Positions 1 through 12,485 of a stretch of 30,000 nucleotides of DNA are shown in pieces; within the stretch, counting starts at the first letter, position 1, and every line of letters starts with the position of its first letter. The DNA comes from Chrysomallon squamiferum (Eukaryota > Mollusca > Gastropoda > Neomphalida > Peltospiridae): positions 21,037,822 through 21,067,821 of the forward strand of contig CM022671.1 of assembly GCA_012295275.1 (NCBI GenBank), in the 5' to 3' direction. A program made the translations under genes and the position numbers. Below the pieces are notes generated by a model, which saw only the letters and a program-made list of their open reading frames with translations, made no database searches and was not told the DNA's origin.

Positions 1-1065
1 TGAATGTTTCAAAATAAACGTTTTTAGCTTAAAGAAAAGAAAAGAGAGGAAATCTATTCTAGCCACTCCAAAAGTGAACTGGTTTTAGCAGTAAAAGATA
101 TAGTATGTTAACCAGCTCATAGACAGAAAAGCACACATCAAACCCTTTTATGTACCAATCACTGACTGTAGACTCATCACCAAGCCATTTGTTAAAGCAC
201 ATTGTAGCTACAAATCCATAAATTAAGACCTTTGAGAAACCAGTGAAGAGTTACATGAACACATTTAGGCCTTTGATAAACCAGTTAATACATTCATATG
301 CCTAGTCTTCTTTTAATCAATTAATCAATATAATTCTCAAGGGATCAAATTAATTGCTGAAAATTCATGAGACATATATCTTTAACAACAATAAAGTCTG
401 TCCATTGACAAGGTAACGAATCATTTTGAAGAATGTGGCTAAATTGAATACTTTCAGGACAGGGAAAACACACATCCATCTTTGTGAAATAATTTCCATG
501 GTATCAGTTATCCTATATCAAAGACGTCAGGTGTGTGACATTATATTTATTACATTTCTTTATTTTTTTATTTTTTTTTTGCTGGACATTGTAATAATAA
601 AGCCTGCTGATTGCTGTTGTGTTCATCATGGCCTCTTCGCGTGCTCATTAGCTCAGCCAAGTCCACTCACTGAGGTAATTACAGCAGCTTGACAACTGCC
701 CGCTTCCATTTCTAACACTGGTCACTGTTTACTTATTAACTGACTGAGACAAAAGAAACTGAGAGATCAATAGAAAATCTAGAAACTACAGCACAAAGAT
801 AATAAAACTTCTTAAGTTTGTTGAGATGAATGTTTAGCTCCATTGTTAGATACTGTAATAGTATTATTTTATTTAAGTATAAACTAGTCTATTTAGTCTG
901 TTATTTATTTATTTATTTTATTTTTATTTTTTTTTTTTTTTTTGTGGAGCGAAAAAAAATTAAAATAATTAATATAATATATATATATATTTCTAAATTA
1001 TTTTTTAAAATTATTTTTTATTTAAAAATGTTATTTTTTAAATGTCTTGTTAAATGTGAATGAAA

Positions 1066-1190
1066 CAAGAACAACAACAACTACTATTATTACTACAATT
1101 ATTATTATTATTAGTAGTAGTAGAAGTAGTAGAAGTAGTAGTAGTAGTTGTTGTTGTAACAGTAGCAATTGTAGTAGAAGCAGTAGTATT
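1066..1190. repeat. Compound trinucleotide tract (ACA/ACT/ATT/AGT/GTT)
   Basis: Blocks of ACA, ACT, ATT, AGT/GTA and GTT follow one another with few interruptions. The units differ from each other by single bases, which suggests one microsatellite that mutated and re-expanded. The serine-rich frame read through it is a by-product of the repeat. Confidence 0.85.
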
Positions 1191-1729
1191 TATTTTCAAT
1201 TTTTACTATTTTTATTTTTATTAATTTAATTTCTTGTGAATTTATAAGATAGTTTTTACTCCAAAGATACCAAAAAAAAAAAAAAAGAAATAATAATGAT
1301 GATAATAATAATAATGGTCTTAAAAATTACATTATTTTGACCTACCTACAAAAAAACTTGTTTTGAACATAGAAGAACAATTTACTTTGTTTGTTTAATC
1401 AATGAAATAAAGGACTGGTTTCAGACAAAACATATCAGTGAAATATTTAATTGAAAAATAAAAAAAAAAGACTTCTCTTACTAATAATATTTGTTTACAG
1501 TCTAGCCAGGATCCAAGAAGATACAAATTCACAAACAATGATTTTTTGGACTAACCATAATGCAAATTCACCAACGGTTGGTTTTTAACTGTTTCCTGCA
1601 ATAACAATTATTTTCAGCCTAATAGGCAGGTGACAGTTGAGAAGAAATTCAAATGACATCTTTGATAGCAGAGTTTATGAAGACAAACGTCAGGTTGAAG
1701 AAAAACACAGGATACGTTTGTGCAGTATA

Positions 1730-1788
1730 ATGACAATTTCCTATGGCAACTTCCCACTCAAGTTCGCTGGATGGAGGGAAATTGTCAT
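1730..1788. repeat. 12-bp inverted repeat around a 35-base loop
   Basis: The arm atgacaatttcc at 1730-1741 is exactly matched by its reverse complement ggaaattgtcat at 1777-1788. The loop is relatively GC-rich for this window. It could be a stem-loop in a transcript or a pair of facing protein-binding sites; chance is also possible in 30 kb. Confidence 0.6.
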
Positions 1789-2904
1789 GCCGCGCCTGTT
1801 TGCCACTCATTACGACTAATTGAAAATCAATGCAAAAATAGTTTAGGAGGAGATACACTAATGTGACATAATTACAAACTGATACTGCAGTGAAAACCAA
1901 CTAATTACAACAGCCAATGGCAAATCATGAATATATAAATTCAGTGTTTCTTCAACTTGTGTAATGGACTTGTGTGAGAAGCTGCTTTTTTCCCCCTATC
2001 AGAACTGAGTATACACTGAGAAGACGTTTTTGATGATAAAGTAACCGGGCAATGACAGTGGAATGCCAGCCAATCAAGACATTTAAAGTATAAGCCATAC
2101 AAAGTGAAGTTTCTGATAATACCTCACACCGCCCAAGTTGAGCACAAAGCGACTGCATGCACATGTGACAAACTGCTAAGCAGGAGCAATTCATTACAAG
2201 CAGCACTGACTAAAGGTATCTTTCTAGCTTTCGTGACAAAGGAAGAACAAACGTGTGTCATCAGTTTTCTGTAATAACATAACAAGACTGATTTAAACTA
2301 GAATTCCAGAAGGTTGTCATGTGGTTCTGTTCATGAATGACAAGATTTATTAAACCAAATCAAGGAATTTTCTTCACTGTTTGAGGCTGGTAGTTATAAA
2401 GTCTCAACTTTTTTCAGTTTTGGATATTAATTGAACAATTTCAGAAGATAATTCTGTAAAGTGGACTTTGTACATGCTGTAATATTCTTACTGTTGTAAT
2501 TTTGTTTTGTTCAGAAGTCAAAGGACGTTTGAGCACATTACAAGGAATGTTTAGGAAAAAACAGTGTCAGACATTTAATTGAAAATGGGTTTGTATACTG
2601 TGATGTGAAATACTGATTGAATTCTCAAAAATTAAAAAAAAAATTTAAATAATTATAATAATAAAAATAATAAAACATAAAATATATAATAAATAAAAAA
2701 AAAAACTGACTGAACTCTTTTAACCAGCTTGAAAACAAAAATATATCTGTTGGATTGGTGTTTTGTTAATTTAAAAAAAAAAAAAAAATTCTATAAAATC
2801 CTGACAGACAAAAAACCGAACAATAATTTTTCATTATTTTTTCTTAAGAAAAAGAAAAAATTGTTATAAGTGTCCACACCATTTTCATTGACTGATTATA
2901 AGTA

Positions 2905-4077
2905 ATGAAAGTTCTTCAAGAAATACAGCTAGGTAACATTTCTGAGATGCTTCTTAACTCCAGCTGGATGCATGATGACAAACAAGGCAGCAACCTCTGC
3001 AACTTAACTAACTGCTCTATGGATTATCCAGCTTTGTCTCTAGCTGAACCTCCAACATTTCTAGAGTCAACGGTTTTGCCCACTGTGTGCTGCAGTGGCA
3101 TCATTGGCATAATCCTCACAGTTATAGTTCTGAGCAGAAAAACAATGTGCACATCCACCAACTGTTACCTGGCAGCATTAGCCATCGCCGACCTCCTGTT
3201 TCTCATCATGCTGTCAGTGCAGCTCCTGCTGGAGAAGATCAACAGACAGGAAGACAGCAACGTGGGCTACATCGTTTTTGACCACTACTCCAGCATCATC
3301 ATGAACGTCGCACATTTAACCTCGGTGTGGATCACTGTGATGCTGGCAGCTGAGAGGTACATTGCAATCTGTCACCCACTGAAAGCTATGACAATCTGTA
3401 CAGACGGGCGAGCAAAAGTCATCATCATTGTCATCTCTCTCTTAGCATTCATAACACGAATTCCAAACTTCTTTGAGATTGAATTCATCTCGCTCAAATA
3501 CAATGGAGAAACCATTTACACAATTGTCTGGAAGACTTATGTTTTTAACACTGGTTTGTACACATGGATTGTCGATGGCATCTTAACAGCTGTGCTGCCT
3601 TTTGGTGTCCTTCTGGGACTCAACGTCCGACTCATCATGGAGATTCAAAAATCAAGTAAATATCTCTGCTACCACCTTGCTGTTGGATGTTCTCTCAAGT
3701 CCATCATCTCAAACGAACAGATGAAAATAACGATGATGTTGCTGGCAATCATTGTTGCGTTTTTCTTGTGCCAGGGGCCTTATGTTGTGTACAATGCCAT
3801 TATAGCATGCAACTACTTCATTTCCTTCAACAACGGCATCAACACATACGGTTTTCTCACATTCCAAGTTGTCAGCAAGATTCTTTTGGCACTCAAGTCA
3901 TCTTGTAACTTTGTCCTCTACTGCTGGCTCAGTGAGAAGTTCTGGAACACCTTCAAGAGGATCTTTTGTCTCCGGTACTGCCTGCCGACAAAGCAGCTGC
4001 CAAAGTGCAATGGCACCATCAGCCAGATCAACATACATCGGCCGTCATACATGATCACAAGGGAAACCACATGTTAG
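2905..4077 (+). CDS. Intronless class A neuropeptide GPCR, FMRFamide-receptor-like
   Basis: The 390-residue protein has seven hydrophobic helices at about residues 55-77, 86-110, 129-153, 171-190, 219-247, 272-300 and 314-341. D2.50 is Asp96, the ERY motif is 150-152, P5.50 is Pro232 and P6.50 is Pro292. TM6 reads CQGP rather than CWxP, and TM7 reads NFVLY (335-339) rather than NPxxY. The stretch after TM3, ERYIAICHPLKA then CTDGRAK, and RIPNFFE ending TM4, match what I recall of FMRFamide-receptor-type receptors. The N-terminal tail has four N-glycosylation sequons (Asn11, 18, 33, 36) and no signal peptide. Cys355 and Cys359 after helix 8 could be palmitoylated. An in-frame TAA lies two codons before the start, so the ATG is well bounded; Met15 is an alternative. 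It probably couples a peptide ligand to G proteins at the plasma membrane, but the ligand cannot be read from sequence. Oddities: Ile69 sits at the normally invariant N1.50, and the usual TM3-ECL2 disulfide cysteines are absent. Confidence 0.93.
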   Translation: MKVLQEIQLGNISEMLLNSSWMHDDKQGSNLCNLTNCSMDYPALSLAEPPTFLESTVLPTVCCSGIIGIILTVIVLSRKTMCTSTNCYLAALAIADLLFLIMLSVQLLLEKINRQEDSNVGYIVFDHYSSIIMNVAHLTSVWITVMLAAERYIAICHPLKAMTICTDGRAKVIIIVISLLAFITRIPNFFEIEFISLKYNGETIYTIVWKTYVFNTGLYTWIVDGILTAVLPFGVLLGLNVRLIMEIQKSSKYLCYHLAVGCSLKSIISNEQMKITMMLLAIIVAFFLCQGPYVVYNAIIACNYFISFNNGINTYGFLTFQVVSKILLALKSSCNFVLYCWLSEKFWNTFKRIFCLRYCLPTKQLPKCNGTISQINIHRPSYMITRETTC

Positions 4078-5699
4078 GTGAATTCAGTGTATTGTATTGT
4101 TAGATATAGAAATATTGCATGGCCAGTTTAACATTTTTAAACATTTTCACAATTTAAAAAATCAATTCCAAAATATTGTTATTCTTTGGAAAAATTTTGT
4201 GGAAATGTTTAAAATGTTAAATAACTCCTAAATTATTCCTGCTAATATGTATTTTTATTATTATTAGTAAGATATTATTTCCACTACCATCAATGCCACC
4301 ATTACTAATATCACCTTACTATAAAAGAAACATACATGAACAAAAATACTCTGAGACAACACATTCAAACTCACACAAACACATTATTTTTAATTTACTT
4401 AAAATATTAATATACAAATATTAAAAAAAAATATATATAAAATTTCACTTTTTCTACTGAACTGTAATGACAGCAAAACATCATAAATGAAATACACTAC
4501 ATATAAAATAATAAGGTATCGGATTTTAATTATATTACTTCTGAATCAAGTTTCTGTGAGTCACAATGACCATTAGCCAAAGTCATACAGGAAAACATAA
4601 ATTAGCTGAACTGTGAAACTGTATATAACTTTATAATGACATGAAAGAAATCAAAGAAAAAGGAAATAATAACAAAAATATTTATATATATATATATTGT
4701 TACCAGGACATATTTTCACACTGGAGTTGTTAACTTTATAAATATGTAATTCACGGAACTAGGTACGTAACCTTTACAAGTATGATTACATCCTTAGAAA
4801 CATTTTTAAAGTAATGTATTCAAATCCGTTATAAATATTCAGAATGTGTGACAATAGCTTTGGAGTATTTTAGGAAATGTTCTGCAATTTTAATTATCAA
4901 ATTGTTTAGATAATTTATTTTGAATGATATTAATTTTAACTTTATTGAAGAAAAAAGTTCATAAACCTTTGCTTTCATGGAAAGATTTAGTTAGGTATTC
5001 CATTAAAAATACATAATAAAAGAATAAAAGATAATGATAATAATAATAACAGTTTTTTATTACCTCCTTTATTACAGAATAATTAATGATTTACTTGTGT
5101 ATTTTATTATTATTTATTAAATGATATTAAAGTGACTAAAATTTATCAAAAGTAAAGGATTAGTAACGATAAGTTAAAAAATATTCTGTTACTTCTTTTT
5201 TCAACACAATGGTAGATTTCTGAGAATTTTTTTTTTTTTTTTTTTTTTAAAAACAAATTAGTTATTTCATTGGAAATTGATTTTATCATTTTTTAACTGC
5301 TTTAAAGTTGTAATTATTTTATTAATACTTTTTAAAATAGAAATGTTTGAAATAAAACTCAAATAAAAACACAAGAACATGTATATAGTTTTTTTTAATG
5401 TATATAAATTTATTTATTTATTTTTTTTCCATACAGTCAACATTGTAAGTATTTGTATATATATATTTATGTATTTTTATAATTACTTATTTTCTTAATT
5501 TATTTTTTAATTTTCTTTTATTTATATATAATAATATTTATTTATTTATTTATTGTTTACATTTTAAACCAACTTACTGATGTCTAATCTTTGTTTTCAT
5601 AAAAATGAACATTATATACATTTGTATGTTTTAATGAAAAATAGTAATTGAAAAATTGTTTTTGCTGAACACATTAATTTCTTTTTCATTTATAATAAC

Positions 5700-5728
5700 A
5701 ATAACAATAACAATAATAATAATCATCA

Positions 5729-5796
<68 letters not shown>

Positions 5797-5822
5797 TTAT
5801 CTTTTATTTATTTATTTATTTG
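5700..5822. repeat. (AAC/AAT)n followed by (ATT)n: self-complementary microsatellite
   Basis: AAC and AAT units run to about 5755 and switch to ATT units from about 5755 to 5800, with a short reversion near 5765. AAT and ATT tracts are reverse complements, so the two halves can pair as a long hairpin. A TTTA tail follows to about 5822. Confidence 0.9.
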
Positions 5823-6204
5823 TATAATTATAATTTTAAAACAAAAGATTTATACAATGCATTCAAGTGCATTTTAAACCAGCTTATTTAAGCCTGTGTC
5901 TTTTTATTTTCATTTTCATCAGCATCTTTACAGTGAACAAATAATATGTTTGAAATATGTTAATGAACTGATTTGTGAATAAAAATGTTAAAGATTATTT
6001 CCAAGTGAAGGCTTGATCAAACAGTTAACATTTTAATATGGTGAGTTTCATTTCAGTATATCATTCTGTGTATATAACAGAGAAAAACCTATTTTGTATA
6101 TATATATATTGTACATGCAAAACATTCATCTAAAATGGTGGTACATTGCTAAAAGATAGTCAAATATATCTGCAGGAGTTTCTGAATAACACATACATGC
6201 AGAC

Positions 6205-6390
6205 AAACATGCACATACATAAACATACACTTTCATATATATATATATATTTATAGATAATACATTCACACATATACATACATACTTATATACATAAACA
6301 TACACATACACCTTTAAATATACATATGCCCATACACACTAATACATGTTCACGCATATACACATACATACACAGTAAACACATATATTT
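6205..6390. repeat. CA/TA-rich (ACAT)n-like simple sequence
   Basis: Irregular units of ACATAC, CATA and TATA dominate. The tyrosine/valine/cysteine frame on the minus strand (6126-6311) is a translation of this repeat. Confidence 0.75.
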
Positions 6391-6798
6391 ACAAAACACA
6401 TTCAAACAGTCTCACACAACAGTCTCTACAAAACTCTAAAGACATGAACCTGCCACTGTAAGTGAATGTTTTCTGATGCTGTTTATTGACTGTTGTAGAG
6501 AATTAATGATGCCCACAGGCCAGATTTGTCAAATGGGTGGTATCAACATATCAATGTATCCCCTTGTTTATGCTGATACAGTTTTGTATTACCCTGCATT
6601 TGAGAAAAGAGAGATGTTTTATTTGTTTTCAACTAGTGCATAGAAATGTTGTTTGTGTTGTTTTTTTGTATATAAAAATCATAATGGCAAACAAATGTTT
6701 ATGTATATTTTGGTGTGAAATTGAGTTCAATCACTTATTCTATTCTGATATTTTATTTTAATATGTGTATAACAAAATATTACATGCCATTATGTGAG

Positions 6799-6838
6799 CA
6801 TATGTATGTATGTATATATGTATGTATATATGTATGTA
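6799..6838. repeat. (TATG/TA)n microsatellite
   Basis: GTATGTATGTATATATG-like units repeat about three times with alternating TATG and TATA blocks. Confidence 0.8.
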
Positions 6839-7263
6839 ATTTTGTGAATTTGTGTGTGTGTTAACTATGGATTATACCTTTGACAAAAAGAAAAATTTTC
6901 AAATTATGAAAAAACTTAAATTTGTCATTATTTGTGAAAAACACCTTGTAATTTAAAAATAAATTATATATTTGTTGAATAAAATTATTTTTGTGTTTGA
7001 TTTGTGCATTTCTATTTTTTTTTTCTGTTTATGTAATTTTGTAACAGTGACAAATTATTTATGGACTTTAGATATATGTATTTTAATGTTTTAAAAATCT
7101 ATTTTAGTTCTTATATTATTTATGAATAAAGGTATAGGAAGGTACATATTTTTTATTTAGCAATTTTCTTTTTGTTATATTAAATTTTGTTTAAAAATAT
7201 GCATTACAGTTTATATAAAAAAAAAAAGGAGAAAAAATGATCCTGACTATATTCAATATTCTA

Positions 7264-7485
7264 AACAAACAAACAAATAAAATAAAATAAAATAAAATAA
7301 AATATGATAAATAATTAAACAAATAAAATAAAATAAAATAAAATAAAATGAAATAAAATAAAATAAAATAAAATAAAATAAAATAAAATAAAATAAAATA
7401 AAATGAAATGAAATGAAATAAAATAAAATAAAAAAAAATAAAATAAAATAAAATAAAATAAAATAAAATAAATAAATAAACAAAA
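7264..7485. repeat. (AAAAT)n pentanucleotide microsatellite
   Basis: Over 30 units of AAAAT/AAATA fill about 220 bases, with a few AAATG and AAAC variants and a short AT-rich break near 7305-7320. The F/Y/I/L-rich frames on the minus strand are translations of it. Confidence 0.92.
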
Positions 7486-8595
7486 AAATTCCTACTGAAT
7501 GCCAGAGCCAGTAAATTACATTTTTCACCAAGTTTCAATCCTGTTTACGATCTGGAACTTAGTTAATTTAAGTGTTTTAAATAACATAAGTGCTTTAAGC
7601 AAATTAACATGGGGTAAACACTTTTGTAATTATACCCATTTTTCTGTGACCTTTCCCTTCACCAAATAACAGTTAAAACTTAATTCATCATTTCCAAAAT
7701 ATTCATTAGCAATTATCAGTATTCATTCTGGGTAGCAATTTTCGTTTTGCATTTAGAATATTAACAAAACTGTCATTTCAAAACTCCAATACATCATTCT
7801 AGTCACATTTGAATCAGTTAATCATTTGTTAATTCAATTCATTATCATTATTATTATTTTTAATTTTTTTTTTCCTTTTTAAAAGAAAAATAATATGTAA
7901 TATGTTATATGTAAAAGTGAATGTTTCACTGCTAAATGTTTTATGTTTGTCCCATATTTCATATACATTTATGTGTTGTATATTTTGAAAATATAGCCTG
8001 TTAATAAAAATTTCATATTTAAAATATTTTGTACATATTTCATTATATGTATATATATTATATGTTTTGTTTCATTATATATATATATATTATATATATA
8101 TAGCATTAAAAAAAAAGTTGAATGTAACATGTGGTATGTGTACTTAAGAAGGTACACAAGTCACAACCAGGGGTATGAGAGCAAAAATTCAGTAATTGCA
8201 AAGAATAAAATCAATATCTGTACAGAAATCCACTTAGAGAAGGAAAATCACACTTACGCAATCCTTGAAAACAGCCCCAAACAAAGTTGGTTTCTTTTTA
8301 TTTATTTTTAAATTTTTTTAAATTTTATCCTCATGTTTATCTCACATGCTAGTTGACAATATGAAATTTATCTGCCATGATATTTGGAAAAGGTTATCAT
8401 CAAACAAATGTTTTTTACAGGGAGTTCATTTAAAAAAAAAGTTTGAAAATCTCTTGTGTAAAGTACTGTCACCATTTTATTTAAAATAACAAATAAGACA
8501 TTTTTTTTTAAACTGAACTTTCAAATTTAAAGTTGGTACCCTCTCTTTTTCTTATTAGTATTCAAAAGGAAGCTTTGTATAATTAAAAATATTAA

Positions 8596-8660
8596 ACAAA
8601 TAAATAAATAAATAAATAAATAATTAAATAAGTAAATAAATAAAATAAATAAATAAATAA
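8596..8660. repeat. (AAAT)n microsatellite
   Basis: About 15 units of AAAT with a few AATT and AAGT variants. Confidence 0.85.
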
Positions 8661-8794
8661 TCATAATAATATATATATATTTGATAAATATAACATTAAT
8701 AATTAAATAACCATACTACAGAATATGATAATAATAATAACAATGATGATGATGATGATAATAACACATTTTGATAACAGTGATAATGGTGATA

Positions 8795-8898
<104 letters not shown>

Positions 8899-9563
8899 AT
8901 GGATAAAACAGATAAATAACAATTTTCAATAAATAAATAAACAATATTCCTAAATTTTTTGGGGCTATACAAATGGTTTTATTATGCTTCATTTGTTAAA
9001 GTTGTAGTGTTTACTGTTATGTGCCCTTTGATGACAGCTGGTCATTTCTGATTAATTAAAACTCTCTGTTAGCTGAGAAAATAAACAGTGTTTTTGTATA
9101 TATATGTAATTATGTACTGTGTTGTTTTGTTTTAAATAAACTGTGTCAAAAAAAAAAGTTGTTTTAATCTTTCTTTTATTTAATAATGTATTGACTGACA
9201 TTGATTGATTGATTGAGTTATTTATTTTTTAAAACATTTTATTTTTTTTATTAATTTTAAATGTATTTATTCAAAATGAAATTTGGTGAAGATTTGTGAG
9301 TGTTTTTTTCTTTTCAGTGGTTATTAAATTGAAATTATAAAATTATTGAAAATATAATAAATCTATTTCAAATTAGGGCTGTTTGATTAATTCCATAACA
9401 AGGAACTTTGGATGTGAAAATCATGTTTGATCTGTGAAAGGTTTTATTTTGTTCTGTATCTGCATTTGCAAAATAGAAAACCAAAGATTAATTAAGAGTA
9501 TTCAGTGAAAATTCAGTTATTTTCAAGATCCTAATAAGATTTGTAAAATGAATACAGATAGGT

Positions 9564-9580
9564 TAATAATAATAATAATG

Positions 9581-9641
<61 letters not shown>

Positions 9642-9668
9642 TGATGATGATGATGATGATTATTATTA
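9564..9668. repeat. (AAT)n(GAT)n microsatellite
   Basis: AAT units from about 9564 give way to seven GAT units near 9638-9658 and then ATT. Confidence 0.9.
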
Positions 9669-11733
9669 TAACAATATCAGTGACAACAACAACAATAACA
9701 ATAATACAACATGCTGCAGTCTATTATAACTTATCATTATTCACAAACACACAAAATGGCACTGAATAATAATTATAATAAATTATGAAGTACAGTCTAG
9801 TGTTGGAAATCAGTGCAATGAGTGGACTGAGGAGATTTGATCTTGCAATCTATCATCCATCAGGCAGGTGTAAAACACAACATACAGAGCTAGCAAACTA
9901 CTTTTAGTAACACAAACAACATAAATGTCATTTTTAATTAATTTTCAAAATTGGATCTATTTGCATAACTTCCGAGCTGAACATTCATAAATTTTTCAAA
10001 AATGATTTCATTTGATGCTTCATTAATTGCAGCCTAAAAGGTTCTACAAAAAGGAAGAACACACAAAATGTGTGAGATATTTTATTCCTTCTTTTTCTAG
10101 AACATTCCCGGCAGATCTTTGTAAATGTTCTTGGTAAAATTAAGTGTGACAGTTAAAATATTGATCTTTCAGCTTGTGTCTCTGTGGGGAATCTCTGATC
10201 CCCATCACCCATTAAACATGTCTTTCTCCCACTCAGCAAGTAGAAGCAGAAACACCTCTACATCAGTCTCACTTGTTTAAATGCTGTCTTCATTAGGATA
10301 AACACTCTCTAAATATTTGACAAATCTTCTGATAAATAATGAGTGTGTAAGGGTTAATTATTAGTTACAGTTTTAATTACTGGATATTTTAAACTTTGAT
10401 TTCTTTAACTATTATTAATTAGTCAAAACTCTGTGCACAAATTATATAAATTAATTTCTAACTGAGAAATTTTGTTTCTCTACCAACCACTGGATAATAA
10501 TAACAACAAAAGGCAATAATAATAATAAAAATAATAACTACAACAACAACAGCATTGTGCTGGGGATAAAATTTTGACTCTACAACTATTCTTATAACTA
10601 GAACAAAAAGCAATAATAACAGGGGAAAAAACTATTATGTCTAAAACTATCAAATAATAAATACAAACAATGAAAATAATTTAAAACAACATTTTCTACA
10701 AAAAAACTATAAAATACAGTTTACGTTTAAAAACTATATACTACTTATTTAAAAACAATATTTTGAACATGTATTTTTCTAACAGTTGAAAGCATAAAAC
10801 AATTTATTAAATAAAAAAAAATAAATAAATAAAAAAAATTTACAATATCAGTGAAACATTATTAAACTACATCCCACACATTTTAAATAAAAAAAACAAA
10901 CACATTCTTGGCATTTAAAAACTAAATTTCTACTCAGTAAAAAAAAATTTTAAAAATTTAAAAGTTTCCTAATGTTTATTTTCGATCAGTTGAAAGTATG
11001 AAATAACTACAAAAAAAACACCTGCAAAACACACAAAAAAAAAACCCCTAACAATAGGAGTGAAAACTTGATTAGAAGAAAACATGAATTATTAGACTAA
11101 ATTACAGGAATGCTTCAGCACTGCTATCTTAACCACACCTATTGAGTTACTTCCTATATGTCAGAGCTCTGGCTGTTCTTTTCCTGCAGCCTGAGTGTAG
11201 CTGTAAGAAGCAATGTATCCTCTAGAACTGGGCATCAGTGTGTTTAATTAGCCATTCATTCAGAGGAAGTTTCCGTCTTATTCTTAGCTCACAGCATTAT
11301 TGAACTATTTAGGTGGACAGCAAATTATTAAGTTAAAATAGAGTAGTTAGGTGTGCACACAACCTCACTGTCCATCAGGGATAAATTATAACAGTCGCAT
11401 CGAATCACCCACCCCCACACACATAAACACACAAATAACTGCATGCATACGAACACACACACATTTTACACACACATGTAAATACATAAATAAATACATA
11501 AATAAATATGCATGCATTTATACATTTATACAAACACATATGCTCACAGAAAAAACATATAGATATGTAAATTAATGAAGACATACATATCCATGTTAAA
11601 AATGTTCTGTTAACAAGTGAAGTAAGTTAAAAGATAAATGTTTCCATTAAAGCATAACAATGCAGACAGTCGGTAAACATTGCTGTTATTAAAATATCTA
11701 AGTCAAAGTAATTTGGAATGAAAATTAATTTAG

Positions 11734-11735
<2 letters not shown>

Positions 11736-11787
<52 letters not shown>
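11736..11787. repeat. (GT)n microsatellite
   Basis: About 25 uninterrupted GT units. Confidence 0.95.
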
Positions 11788-11788
<1 letters not shown>

Positions 11789-11852
11789 ACATTTATTAGG
11801 TCAGTTTAATATATTTGGTGTGTAGGAAACTATCATACAAACATAAAATCAC

Positions 11853-11886
<34 letters not shown>

Positions 11887-12004
11887 AATAAATATACTAA
11901 ATATTGCTTTGATTTTTCAATGCACTAAATTAATTTTGTGTTCAAGAAATTGACGTAAGATCACAAACATATAGCATATAAAAACACAAATACATACGCA
12001 GTGT

Positions 12005-12485
12005 TTAACAGCTGTTTTCAGTTATTTCAGGAAAATATGATAAAATGTTGAAAAACTGTTTAAGTTATTATTTATATAAATGTGGTAAAATGTTTTACAT
12101 CTTTTTTCAGTTAATTACTCAAATGTTGTAAAATGTTAAAATAACTGTTTTAAATTATCTCACAGACAAACATGGTCAAATGTTGAACAAGCATTTCAGT
12201 TATCACTTAGACAGAAAAATGGCAAAATGTTTTACATCTCTTTTCAGATAATAACACAGACAAGCATGGTAAAATGTTAACAACTGTTTTTGTTTATCAC
12301 ATGGATAAACACTGAAAAATGTTTATCAAATGTTTACAGTCCACACTCAGACAAATATACAAAAATGTTTAACAACGTTTTTCAATCTACACACAGACAT
12401 ATACAGAACAACCTTTAACAAAACTTTTCAGTCTGTACACAGACAAATGTAGTATGATGTTTAACAATAGTTTTTAGTTAATACT
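12005..12485. repeat. Degenerate minisatellite, about 46-bp unit, about 10 copies
   Basis: The core taaaatgtt or a close variant recurs at 12041, 12086, 12129, 12176, 12223, 12270, 12315, 12361, 12407 and 12453, a spacing of 43-47 bases. Around the core, units share acacagacaaa upstream and aacaactgttttcagtta downstream. Copies differ at many positions, so the array is old. Every unit carries stops, and no protein is implied. Confidence 0.85.

Larger units (their letters stand above)
1..2904. other. Intergenic region upstream of the GPCR gene
   Basis: No exon is recognised here. Bases 1-900 are moderately AT-rich; a slightly more complex patch lies near 600-720. Bases 900-1320 are simple sequence: TTTA/T runs, TA runs and a mixed trinucleotide tract. 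Bases 1590-2340 are clearly more complex than their surroundings and carry a 12-bp inverted repeat, so they are candidate regulatory DNA or untranslated exon sequence of the GPCR. Bases 2630-2860 return to A-rich low complexity. Short open frames on the minus strand at 1649-1900 and 1952-2206 resemble no family I know. Confidence 0.6.
4078..7600. other. Non-coding region downstream of the GPCR
   Basis: This stretch is AT-rich and mostly low complexity, and part of it must be the GPCR 3' untranslated region. AATAAA hexamers occur at 5015-5020 and 5023-5028 and again near 5351, but such hexamers are common by chance in this base composition, so I cannot name the true end. Simple repeats at 5700-5815, 6210-6390, 6799-6838 and 7264-7485 are listed separately. 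Open frames here are only repeat translations. Confidence 0.6.

Noticed and set aside
426-692. 88-codon frame on the + strand
   Set aside because: AT-rich, hydrophobic by composition, no family resemblance and no splice or promoter context.
1649-2206. Two minus-strand frames (83 and 84 codons) upstream of the GPCR
   Set aside because: The block is complex enough to be interesting, but neither peptide resembles a known family and they lie antisense to the likely GPCR 5' region.
7191-7538. Long F/Y/I-rich open frames on the minus strand
   Set aside because: They are translations of the (AAAAT)n repeat and its T-rich complement, with no domain and no codon bias.
12005-12485. Regular spacing suggesting a CRISPR-like array
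   Set aside because: The whole unit repeats and decays, with no constant repeat plus unique spacer pattern, and the genome is animal-like.
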